DNA from: Conoideocrella luteorostrata
Taxonomy: Eukaryota; Ascomycota; Sordariomycetes; Hypocreales; Clavicipitaceae
Length of the DNA stretch: 64,000 nucleotides
Reading direction: 5' to 3'
Assembly: GCA_032433595.1 (NCBI GenBank)
Contig: JASWJB010000129.1
Span: forward strand, 1 to 64,000
The position numbers and the translations under genes were made by a program. Each line of letters starts with the position of its first letter. The first letter of the stretch is position 1. Shown here piece after piece: positions 43,570-52,385 of the stretch. The notes beneath the pieces were generated by a model. The model was not told the origin of the DNA. It ran no database searches and worked only from the letters and a program-made list of their open reading frames with translations.

Positions 43570-44350
43570 TCAGCGTGTACGTACGATGAGGCACAGCTCA
43601 GCCAGGTCGATGACACCCGTCTGACAACCCGTTGTCTTGTTGACGAGTAGGTTCATCCAGTTCGGGTCGCTGTGCACGGGCAGCCAAGGGTACCTTCCAT
43701 TGTTGGGGTTGAAGAGCACGTCCATATTACTCCTCACCAGCTCGATAGCGGGCCGGAAACGCTCGGGAAGAGTGTCGCAGAGATATTCGAGTCTCTGCAG
43801 ACACGCCTTCTCCACCTGACCCTGCTCGTCGGGGTCGATGCTGAGCGAGTGGCGTGCGTGTTGCAGAGACCTAGCAAAGAACCTAGAGCCCACCACCCAC
43901 ATGTCAGACTGGTTTTGCCATTTTGTCTTTCGTATTTCCGGATGGGATGCTGCTGAGACAGGCGCCTGACAGATTAATCGAGATATCGGGGCCACTCCGC
44001 CTCTACCCCGGATGTCTCGATAAATTTGTCCACACCTTGAGGGGTAAAGGGATACCGTGCTGTGCCAAGTCCTGTGAGCTCCAGCCATGCCTTTGGCCTG
44101 GCGGCGCAGCATGCCAGCGCCTCGGGATAGCTGACGCCTTCAAGCTTGGAAATGCGATATATCGCGAGAGTGCCCAGAGTGCCGCACTTTTTGTGAGCGG
44201 CAACAAAGCCTGGGTGCGCATTAGCAAACACCCAAAACAAATCTGCGTTCGGGTCCGGCAGCTTTGAATCGTCCGTTCGGAACTGGATGACCTCGTCGCT
44301 GGGTGTGGTGATGAGCGTGTGGCTGTAGGAGCTTGGGATTGGGACTGGCT
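43570..44350 (-). pseudogene. APH-fold kinase pseudogene interrupted by hairpin element H
   Basis: On the minus strand the N-terminal part reads LPDPNADLFWVFANAHPGFV (about 44270-44200) and YRISKLEGVSYPEA; after the insertion the C-terminal part resumes with FFARSLQHARHSL, ACLQRLEYLCDTLPERF, PVHSDPNWMNLLVNKTTGC and TGVIDLAEL. This matches an ascomycete APH family distinct from the two other APH genes here; the catalytic HxD is HSD. The reading frame is disrupted between the halves, where hairpin element copy 5 (43961-44039) sits. The C-terminal segment after the metal-binding motif is missing. Confidence 0.7.
43961..44039 (-). repeat. Hairpin element H, copy 5 (inside the APH pseudogene)
   Basis: On the minus strand AAGGTGTGGACAAATTTAT, CGAGACATCCGGGG, loop, CCCCGATATCTCGATTAATC, TGTCAGGCGCC. 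Stem arms are well matched. Its position within kinase-derived sequence indicates it was inserted. Confidence 0.85.
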
Positions 44351-44719
44351 CGACTGCGCTCTCCGCAGAGCGACTTGCGCGTAGATCGCACTCGGCCTAC
44401 GTCGCAGACTTGCCCAAGAATAAGGCGTCCATCGTTGGGCAGGTTAGAAGGAGGGGCCATTGAATGGTGGTTGGGCCGGTCGGTGTAACCGGATGCAGGA
44501 AGCTAAAGCAAGTCATGAACTAACAAGGGGCAAGGAATCTGGGCCTGGTGCTGGTTCAGCTTTAGTGTCCGTCTCTACAGTATAATGACTAGGGCAGAGA
44601 GTTCCTTTAGTCAATACTATACTACTCCGTACCGTACAATATAAAAAAGCGGTGCAGAAAATGCGCGGCGGGATAGGTGGTTGAGGCCGGTCCATCCACC
44701 CTCAATTTGACCCGCGGAA

Positions 44720-44985
44720 TTGAAAAAAGTCACAACGATCATAATCAGTGCCCAGAATTGATGAAAAGAATATTGATAGTTATCAATTTGAACGCTATAA
44801 GACTCTGTATATTTGCCTTCCAGTATAATCACGTGTTTGAGCTTCTGAGGCATTGATTCAACCCATCCGCAGATAGTGTCTTGTGAGAGCTGCTTCCATC
44901 CCTCTTGAATAACTTCCACAAGACCTTCAGGGCAGAACTTAACCTCTTCAGCTAGCCGCTCATATATTCTTCGCTGTTACGTGCT
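44720..44985 (-). mobile_element. Tc1-type transposase C-terminal fragment
   Basis: Minus-strand translation RRIYERLAEEVKFCPEGL, VEVIQEGWKQLSQDTICGWV and ESMPQKLKHVIILEGKYT matches the end of the DDE domain of Tc1-like transposases. Only the last 70 or so codons remain, followed by AT-rich sequence that could include one terminal repeat. A second, different Tc1 C-terminus is at 8330-8440. Confidence 0.7.
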
Positions 44986-45218
44986 AGAATTGCAAGCATA
45001 GTATGTGTTGCTGTTATTGTTGATGTCTAGTCTGGCTATGCCGTACAGAAAAGGGGTCCTGTAAGTTCCACTCGCGACAACACATCCGACAACTCCCATC
45101 GCAACAAATGCCGGCAGCGCACCAAAATCACTGTCCCTAGTGACCTAGAGAGGAAGAGGGAAGAAATATCTACACAGCGGGCGAAGGGAGCTAGTCAGGC
45201 TGCTGGATTCGTTCGCAG

Positions 45219-45792
45219 CTAGGATATTGGTCGGGCTGCTGAATTTGTTACTGATTGGATTGACGAGGCATTGGGCTGGCATGACGGCAGGTTGCTGAAT
45301 TCGCTGCTGCGCGGGCTGCTTTTGAAGGTCTTGAATCTGCTGCTATTGGCTTGGATGTTGGGCAGACTGTTGGGTTCGCTGCTGCGCAAGCTGCTTTTGA
45401 AGGTCTTGAATGTTCCTGAAAGAACTTGAGTGGGAAAATTCACCTTGTCTGGTTAAACGGTTCGAATTGTTGCCCATATTTGCTACAAGCTTTACCACAC
45501 GCTTTGTATAAGTGCCATGTTTTAGAGTTGACACTGGCCGCAGATCGCTCTGAGAAACAGGATACACACTTGTACTAGGCATATCTGTTTCCTTGACCAC
45601 GCTATGGTTAAATGGTTTGTCCTCCCAAAGCACATACCCAACACTCACGTGCACTGGTGTCTGACACACAACCAGCAGCGCTGTGTAATCTCTGTGAAAG
45701 GTTTTTGCGGAGACCTTGCTTCTAGTAAGATCGAATGAGCCAACGGATTGCTTGGCAATTATCGAGCCACGCACTTCAATAAAGCAATTCAA
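45219..45792 (-). CDS. Unrecognised ORF with Gln-rich tandem repeat tail
   Basis: Open on the minus strand from 45792 to 45343 (no ATG at the 5' limit; a stop lies immediately upstream). The first about 100 codons are protein-like (for example VCQTPVHVSVGYVLWEDKPF) but not recognised. The end contains IQDLQKQLAQQRTQQ, and an about 70-bp tandem copy of the same repeat follows past the stop (IQDLQKQPAQQRIQQ). It could be an exon, a gene fragment or a captured piece next to the Tc1 remnant. Confidence 0.25.
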
Positions 45793-46217
45793 TTAGATTA
45801 AAGCTCCCGACAAAGATACACTTCCTGAACTCGGGGGGAAACTTCTTGGATTAGTGATAATGTGCCCACAAGAGGGATGAGCCGACCAATTCGGTCAAGC
45901 GCAAAAACTCCCGTGAACTAATTCCGGTCATCCTAGAGGCTCTTTTCCGCCCACAAAATGGCAGGCCACGATATGTCCGGTCAAGCTCCCTAAGCTCTCC
46001 GCCGAATAATGCGACACTGGTCAGATTGCCTGAATTGGATAGCCCAGGAGGTGGTGATCCTCCAGTCGGGGTCTTCGAGACAGGTGGAAGGTTGACATTG
46101 CTATTTGTTGCCTTGCCGCGGCACGGCTGTTAGACACCATTCTCATAACCGGCCTGCTCTTCAGGGACACAACTGGCGGCCGCTCACAAGGCGGGCGTAT
46201 TAGCATTTGGGGATGCT

Positions 46218-46541
46218 ATGTCTAACAAAGTCAAGGCTGGGCAAAAGACCGGTGGCAGTTATGAATTCGCCGAGATTGTAGCCAGTGAGAAGAGGAAGCT
46301 CATCTTGGTTCCCTTGGAGGACCGGCAGGGCGAGGCGGCGAAGTTTGGAAAGATCCTTATGCTCCCAGATCTGGGCGGCGTGAGTAGCGAGGCTCGCCTC
46401 TCCACCAGTCCAGTTGCATGTGGCTGGCAGCGCTGTGAGCGTGGCATCACAAGGGTCAAGGGTTCGGTGAATCTGGTCACAACTCAACCAGTTGACACTT
46501 TTGCTTTACTCCTGCGTCTGCCATCCCTCGGCCCCATTTGA
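46218..46541 (+). CDS. Unrecognised ORF, 107 codons
   Basis: A plus-strand open frame reading protein-like early on (YEFAEIVASEKRKLILVPLE); not recognised. It includes CTCCCAGATCTGGGCGGCGT (46362), repeated at 46763 beside the Sey1 fragment, so the second half at least is repeat sequence. Confidence 0.2.
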   Translation: MSNKVKAGQKTGGSYEFAEIVASEKRKLILVPLEDRQGEAAKFGKILMLPDLGGVSSEARLSTSPVACGWQRCERGITRVKGSVNLVTTQPVDTFALLLRLPSLGPI

Positions 46542-46800
46542 AACTCCCCTTCTTCTACGCCCGTGAAGATTGCTTCTATCTTTTCCCTCTCTCTCCATCT
46601 GTCTCCCACTCTCTCTTATTGACCTCCGTCCTCATAAGTAGCACGCCCCTGCATCTAATGTTCGTTCATGCCCCTGGAGCTCTGCACATCCCTCTCCTCG
46701 AGCTCCTATCATGAACGGCCACTTATCTGCCGTGGGTGACAAGCCCGCCGGCGGAAGCTTGTGCTCCCAGATCTGGGCGGCGTGAGTAGCGAGGCCCGCC

Positions 46801-47095
46801 AGCCCGACCTGATGTTCCCAGATGTTGACAATGAGGACCTCGCTCGTCGCCATCGCAAACAACGCACTCTTTCTTTCAAAGTCCGGGTCCTCGCCGCGCT
46901 CGCGACCATCCGTGCCTTCGACATCCATAACGAGAATAATTTCGGCCATTTTTGCGCCGGCGCTCTCCTCGCGCTTGTTCTTGGACATCCAGATGCCCTT
47001 TGTCGTTTGGCACCGTTCCGTCTCGGACATGACGGAGAATTCTGTGCCGAAGTGATGGTTCAGGAGAGTAGACTTGCCGGTGGATTACGAGCCAA
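46801..47095 (-). pseudogene. Fragment of Sey1/RHD3 dynamin-like GTPase gene
   Basis: Minus-strand translation matches the GTPase core of Sey1, the ER-membrane fusion GTPase: [16 protein letters not shown] (P-loop), [33 protein letters not shown] (G3 region) and [20 protein letters not shown]. It then ends abruptly at 46801 in repeat sequence. The residue before STGKST is a stop (TAA where Gln CAA is usual), a C-to-T change as expected from RIP. Only about 95 codons are present, so this is a displaced piece of a housekeeping gene whose functional copy must be elsewhere. Confidence 0.8.
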
Positions 47096-47199
47096 CATTG
47101 ATGGGAAGATCTGTGTCACAGTGATGGTGAAAGAAGAATTCCTCGTCTAGCGGGGCTGACGGCAATGTGTAGTAAGTGACTGATTCTGTGTATTTTCAC

Positions 47200-47450
47200 T
47201 CGGGATGTCGACATGCTGCTTGTCATTCGTCAGTTCGACAGCTACCGCGAGCTACCGCGAGCTTCCTAGCTAACAGCTTACTTACGAATGTCATCCTCGC
47301 TCCAACGGCGGCATTTTTAACGTGGACGTCCACGGGTGTTTGTTTTTACGTGATTTGTCTGCCTGTTCAACACGTTGGTTTGTCCAGCCCGGCTGGCGGC
47401 GTGGGCCAAAGGTCGCCCGCCACGCAATATAGTATATAATATAAACACGT
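47200..47450 (-). repeat. Copy of the palindrome-containing repeat P
   Basis: Contains the 14-bp palindrome CGTGGACGTCCACG (47321-47334) within TTTTTAACGTGGACGTCCAC and the flank GTGATTTGTCTGCCTGTTC, matching the tandem copies at 50023-50322 in inverse orientation. Confidence 0.7.
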
Positions 47451-48499
47451 GGAATATACTTATTATGCTTTCATGAGCATTTCCCACATGCTATATATAT
47501 ATATATCTTAGTGTAGCGCTCGCCAGCAATGAGAGGGTGTTTGCCAGAATACAGAGGGCACTTACTTGGTACAAAAAAAAAACAGGACAAAACAGGCGGC
47601 TACGAAGACTTTTTTGCCGTCCCTGAAGCACACGCACTTACCGAGTACACACACTCTGCTTGCTGCGGCGGTCGCACGTGACGTGGACAAGTCTGCCAAA
47701 TAAAGGGAGGGGCTACGACAACCCTTCTTTCCAATATCCTGTCACCAATCAAATGCCATGGAGTGTACAGATAAACTGATCCCCCTCGGCCCTTGTCACC
47801 TGCAACCTGTATCCCAATGCCGTGGGTTGTGGCCTTGGTTGATGTTTCTGATGGACTCCTACAAGGAGCTGAAGAAATTCATGGATTTGATCTGGTGTTT
47901 TCGGGGCATTTTGTGGCCTTTGCCCTACCAACCTTGTCTCGAACAGGGCTCGGAAGCTCATTGAATATATTAAAACGGTACGTTTTCCCTCGGCAGTCCT
48001 ATCTAGTTTTCTCGGCCTGGATACAACTAAATGGTGCCTATCATCATCAGATGATGCCATGCCGCTGTTTCTTTTTCCACTTTCGTTTCTTTTTCGAGCC
48101 ATTCCACCCTTCCCCTCAACCGCTCCCTCATCATCCAGCAATGTACATCGTCAGACACCCCAAGTTCTGGCAACCAACAACACATGACACAAACGAGAAG
48201 CACAAGTTGGAATCTCGCCTTTCACCAAGAAACACAGACATTCTAACATTCGGTAACAGGAGGCCGGCATTGTCCGGCAGAGGTGCGTGAGGGGAGGCGT
48301 GTGAACATTGCGGATTTCGCAGATTCCAGGAGCTGCCTTGTGTTTCCATCGCGACCGACCGGGTCCAATTAACATGCTGCAAGCCATCCCACCTACTACT
48401 TAACTGTCCTCACCTCTTCTCTACCCCCCCTCGTTCTTATAGCTATGCGTGCATTATCGTACTGCAGCTCCACGGCAACTTTTTAAAGCCTCGACAACG
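47451..48499. other. Intergenic with an old duplicated segment
   Basis: 47811-47995 is the partner of 35800-36000 (plus orientation here). Otherwise no supported gene. Confidence 0.5.
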
Positions 48500-49380
48500 G
48501 CACTGCTGTTAAGCAGCCGTCCAAAGTCTGGAGTGGATATGCAAATTACGAAGCTCTTGAGCAGGAGCACAAGAAAGCCTTGGAAATTGAGCGGCAGCTC
48601 TTTAAATTCTTGAGCCACCATGACATGATTGTTCCGTTCGTCTCTCTTTTGTGTTTCGTTTTCAATCCCGCTGTCTCCCTCGTTGCTAACAATCCTGCTT
48701 TTCTCCCTCAATGCTATCAGTCTCGCTGTTTCCCTCAATGCTATCAACCCCCCTTTCCCTCAACGCTGTCAATCCTGCTCCCTTCCTCAATGCTACCAAT
48801 CCCGCTTTTGCCTTCAATGCCAACTATCGCTAACAGGTATCGCGGACCGTAGACAGAATCGGGCATTCGGCTTGCCGAAGCAAGCATGGCAACCTTCAAG
48901 ACTACACCGACGCTTATAACAAACAAATTAGCGCTGCTCTGCGCTGGAAGTGGGTTTTACAAGCAACTAGAGCTGTTGTGTTCTCCCATCAGAAGGATGT
49001 TATTCACTCTTGCCTACGAGTCGACAACAATCTTGTGCATTCTCCAGAGCTGGATCTCTGGATCTGTGACTTTGGAGGGTCCTTTTGCGAGAAATTAGGG
49101 TTGGGTGGTGGACGCTTGCCTGATGACTCTTTTTTGATCCTCAGCTGCCTTGTGAGTCATTGACCTCCACAGATATCTTTAGCATGGAGTCAATATTCTA
49201 CACAATCTTGACTGGACACTGGCCTCATCTCCATGGGTCAACTCCACTCGAAATAGCCAAGTTTGAGTTTCAGAGGAAAGCTAACAGGTTGTTCAAGGAA
49301 TGAAAGTTTCTAGACCTATCGGGAGTCCGTGGTGGAGAGGTCATTGATGGCTGCTGGAACCACAAATATACAACGTTCCA
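48500..49380 (+). pseudogene. Fungal Ser/Thr kinase pseudogene with minisatellite insertion
   Basis: N-lobe pieces VKQPSKVWSGYANYEALEQE and ERQLFKFLSHHDMIV (48510-48632) are separated from RYRGP (about 48838) by about 200 bp of tandem repeats. The C-lobe then reads KHGNLQDYTDAYNKQISAAL, VVFSHQKDVIHSCLRVDNNL (catalytic Asp replaced by Cys), LDLWICDFGGS (DFG intact), SMESIFYTILTGHWPH and EVIDGCWNHKYTT. There is a stop after RYRGP, a frameshift just after it and a stop after LFKE. It belongs to the same broad fungal kinase group as the relic at 51.7-52.4 kb. Confidence 0.75.
48668..48832 (+). repeat. Minisatellite, unit about 27 bp, about five copies
   Basis: Units like CCCTCAATGCTATCAATCCC with drift, placed between the kinase N-lobe and the rest. 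The block starts near GTTCCG and ends CTAACAG, so it may be an expanded intron. Confidence 0.75.
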
Positions 49381-50022
49381 CGACCACCGCAAACATTGAC
49401 CAGCAATTGACGGTAAAGGTGTACCACATCTTTTCGTTGATACTAGTACTCTAATAGCCTTACGCCCGACACACTTTGTCTCGCCCGCCTCATACCCGCT
49501 CTACAGGGCCTAGTTTGCGTCCATTTTCTCAACCCTGGACCGTATTCCGAAGATAAGGCAGACCACCACAATGACACTTTACCCTCTTGGATGTGAGAGC
49601 TTCCCGCATAATCAACCAACACATCTCGAAGAATTGAACAGTCTCTCAATTGGAGCAGGCTTCACCAACCTCTATGCCAATGCTCTTCAAGCCAGAAGAT
49701 CGAGCTCTAGCAACCAGCTCTCGGCCATGCTGCATACTTCCTCAGAGTAAGAGAAGGGAAGCCTCGGCAGTATCTACCAGAAGAGCTCACCTGGAAGTCC
49801 ATTACCACTTCCACTTCCACCTCCACCTCCACCCCGCCGCCTGTCACTCCCCGTCTCCCTCACCATCATTGGACTTCGGCCGTCACACCGAGTCCCGCGC
49901 CTGCGCCGCCCGTGTCAACTTGAATATCCATTGCGCCATAGCGCAAAAGTGTGAGCTCACTAAAAGTTCATTTAGCAAGTATTTATCATGTCTTATATTC
50001 TCCAGCAGCCCGCCTGGCTGCA
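49381..50022. other. Intergenic
   Basis: No supported gene; a CCACTTCCACCTCCACC-type pyrimidine/CAC-rich tract lies at 49805-49840. Confidence 0.4.
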
Positions 50023-50322
50023 CAAAGCAACGTGTTGAATAGGTGGGCAAATCACATAAAAACAAACACCCGTGGACGTCCACGTTAAAAACGCTGCCAT
50101 CCGGGCAAGGAAAACAAGCGGAATTATAATGAGGCATCCGACGGCCTGTTGGGTGGTTTTCCGAGCGACCCTCAAAGCAACGTGTTGAATAGGTAGACAA
50201 ATCACGTAAAAACAAACACCCGTGGACGTCCACGTTAAAAACGTTTGCCATCCGGGCAAGGAAAACAAGCGGAATTATAATGAGGCATCCGACGGCCTGT
50301 TGGGTGGTTTCCGAGTGGCCCT
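50023..50322 (+). repeat. Repeat P, two tandem copies of 150 bp
   Basis: CAAAGCAACGTGTTGAATAG starts at 50023 and 50173. Both units carry AAACAAACACCCGTGGACGT, the palindrome CGTGGACGTCCACG (50071 and 50221) and GCATCCGACGGCCTGTTGGG, with only a few differences. Confidence 0.9.
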
Positions 50323-50549
50323 CTGGAAGAGGCAATGGTGGGCATGTCGTCGCCTTCCAGACATGTTGTCAGCCACCGAGATCAACCAATTCATACAAAA
50401 ACTCCGATCAAGAATGCTGAACTATCCCAAATGGCGGACAGCAGCAACAGCAGCAACGGCATGAAGAAAAGGAAACCCAACCCATGCGAAGGTATACTTC
50501 CGCAGGAAGAACTTGAGCCACAGCAGCAACAGCATGAAGAAGAGGAAAC

Positions 50550-50755
50550 TGTGGGTTGCACGAGGGGGTTGTGCAGGTGATCTAGATCAAATGCTTCAAT
50601 TTGTAATATATTCAATAAGTCTGTGTCTGTGTATCTAAGAAGAAGAAGGGAAGTCAGGATACGAAGCCTACTATCGTCGTATAAATAGGTAGGCCAGAAG
50701 GTGACCACGTGATTCGCTTCTGCTCCTTGTTGTGCTTGGCGGCAGGGTTCCAACA
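50550..50755 (-). mobile_element. Solo LTR, family B, perfect 5-bp target duplication
   Basis: A 206-bp LTR from TGTGGGTTGCA to GGGTTCCAACA on the plus strand, flanked by GAAAC on both sides (50545-50549 and 50756-50760). Same family as 12106-12302 in inverse orientation. It sits in the second copy of a local duplication: CCCAACCCATGCGA and CTTCCGCAGGAAGAACTTGA occur at 50475 and 50761. Confidence 0.9.
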
Positions 50756-50839
50756 GAAACCCAACCCATGCGAGGGTATACTTCCGCAGGAAGAACTTGA
50801 GCCACAACCCAGTTTAATATGGCAGCAAATCACGGGAAA

Positions 50840-50875
50840 AAAACACCCGTGGACGTCCACGTTCAAAACGCCGCT
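50840..50875 (+). repeat. Fragment of repeat P
   Basis: AAACACCCGTGGACGTCCAC, palindrome at 50848-50861, in the short gap between two family B LTRs. Confidence 0.7.
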
Positions 50876-50892
50876 ATTGGAGGAAGGAAGAC

Positions 50893-51098
50893 TGTGGGTT
50901 GCACAGGGTGTTGTACAGTATCGGTATCGATACCAATTGCGGTCAAAATGCAATATATTTAATAATCTCTGTCTATCTAAGAAGAGGAAAACAAGTCAAG
51001 GTGGGAGGCTCGATATCGCCGTATAAATATCGTGGCCGAAAGGTGACCACGTGAACCGCTCCGTGCTTGCTATTGTGCTTGACGGCAGGATTCCAACA
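50893..51098 (-). mobile_element. Solo LTR, family B, perfect 5-bp target duplication
   Basis: A 206-bp LTR flanked by AAGAC on both sides (50888-50892 and 51099-51103). It differs in many positions from the copy 137 bp to its left, and the two have different target duplications, so they are independent insertions and not the two ends of one element. It contains a perfect GGTATCGATACC palindrome near 50922. Confidence 0.9.
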
Positions 51099-51171
51099 AA
51101 GACATCTCCCAGCTTCAGGAAGAGGCGGAAATTGTTTCACCCGACAAGGGTCGGGAGTCGAAGGAAGCTGC

Positions 51172-51345
51172 CGCCTCAAGGCCTACAAGGAGCGCTTGAT
51201 CTTGCTGCCACGCAAGTCCAACGCCCTCAACAAGGGTGACACCAAGACCGACCTGTCCAGGGTCAACAAGGCCTCCACCGCCATGGCCTTCAAGAGGGTC
51301 AAGAAGAGTGAGATGCCCGAGAACAAATCCAGCCACCACTCACTG
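51172..51345 (+). pseudogene. Fragment of ribosomal protein L13 (eL13) gene
   Basis: The translation RLKAYKERLILLPRKSNAL, then KGDTKTDLSRVNKAST and RVKKSEMPEN matches the C-terminal half of fungal eL13, with about 20 residues missing between the last two blocks and a wrong end (SSHHSL). Upstream sequence does not match. A displaced piece of a housekeeping gene, 70 bp from a solo LTR. Confidence 0.7.
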
Positions 51346-51719
51346 TAAGTGCCAGCACTTTGCCACTCCCTGCACTCCCTGCCCTTTTATACACAGTATG
51401 AGTCCATTACTGACCTATCTAGTTCTGGAAGCACCTAGGTCACCGTTCCTCCCTCGAATGTGAAGTGCAAGAACATCGACTGCAACAAGCAGCTCTCCAG
51501 CTACCGACTGACCGACTGACCGACTGACTGACTTATGTACACGCAAGCCGTGCCATGCCGTACTGGCTACAGCAACTATCCAGACAGTTGTACTCGGGTC
51601 GATGATGTTCTCGTGGCTGACTGCCCCAAGTTCCACGAGATTGGCAGCTCTTGTGCTGAGCTCGGGGTGGTGCTTTTTAGCCAGTCTATGAGCAGGAGCC
51701 AGTGCAACAACCACAAACA
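51346..51719. other. Intergenic
   Basis: Short GACTGACCGACTGACC array near 51507-51530, related to the tails of the composite repeats at 30.7 and 43.1 kb. No gene. Confidence 0.4.
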
Positions 51720-52385
51720 GCCTTGAATCGCAGTTGGGCAGATCAGGTGGGACACGTCAGGGAAGACGGCCTCTCCGAACAACCTCTCCATGCCTTCCTC
51801 CGACAGCTCAGCGTAGGGCTCATCGCCGACCATGACAAAGTACATGACGGAGCTGAGGGCGAAGATGTCGTCGGATGCTTTTGCCAGACGGCACAGCAGA
51901 TCCCCGCTGACACTCGACAGCGCTGCACGCGGCAGACGTCATTCACTGCGATGTCACACCACGCAACTTCATATTAAACGCGGCTCTCGATCTCCATGTC
52001 ACTGACTTTGCCGGTGGTTCGGGTGCCGGATCAATGCTTAATATGGAGCCCGGTCCCGAGATTTCATCAGGTACATCGCCAGGTTTCCCTACTCGAGGTA
52101 CTTCAGAGTCAGGCAGCACGACCCAGGGTCCCAGCTGATCAGCCTGGGGATGTACGGGCGGGCTCCAACTCGCCGGTAAATGTCAGCTTCTATCCTCGTG
52201 TCCCGGCGATGGTCTTCCTCCTCCTTGGGTGAATATGGGTTCGACTTTGGATACGTGACGATGTGTCCCGATGGGAGTTGCTCAACGTGTGCGGTTGCGC
52301 GGTGGCCGACGTGCTTCCCTTTTGTTATGTAGTAGATTGTGCCATGCGGCGCATTTTCTGGGATCTGGAAAACAGACTCTGGTCA
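51720..52385 (-). pseudogene. Ser/Thr kinase relic with the catalytic segment inverted
   Basis: Minus strand 52380-52040 encodes the N-lobe: FQIPENAPHGTIYYITKGKH, VEQLPSGHIVTYPKSNPYSP, RIEADIYRRVGARPYIPRL and CCLTLKYLE, then a stop. Minus strand 51885-51727 encodes the C-lobe: SDDIFALSSVMYFVMVGDEP, YAELSEEGMERLFGE and VFPDVSHLI. The expected middle part is absent on that strand but present on the plus strand at 51917-52031: LHAADVIHCDVTPRNFILNA then LHVTDFAGGS, which are the catalytic loop (HCD) and the DFG position (DFA). So the segment between the lobes has been inverted in place. Confidence 0.75.

Noticed and set aside
50393..50580. Gln/Ser-repeat ORFs (QQQQHEEEE and similar)
   Set aside because: Short CAG-type repeat tract read in several frames next to a solo LTR; no gene structure.
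50550..51098. One short LTR element with two family B LTRs
   Set aside because: The two LTRs have different target duplications (GAAAC and AAGAC), so they are separate insertions.
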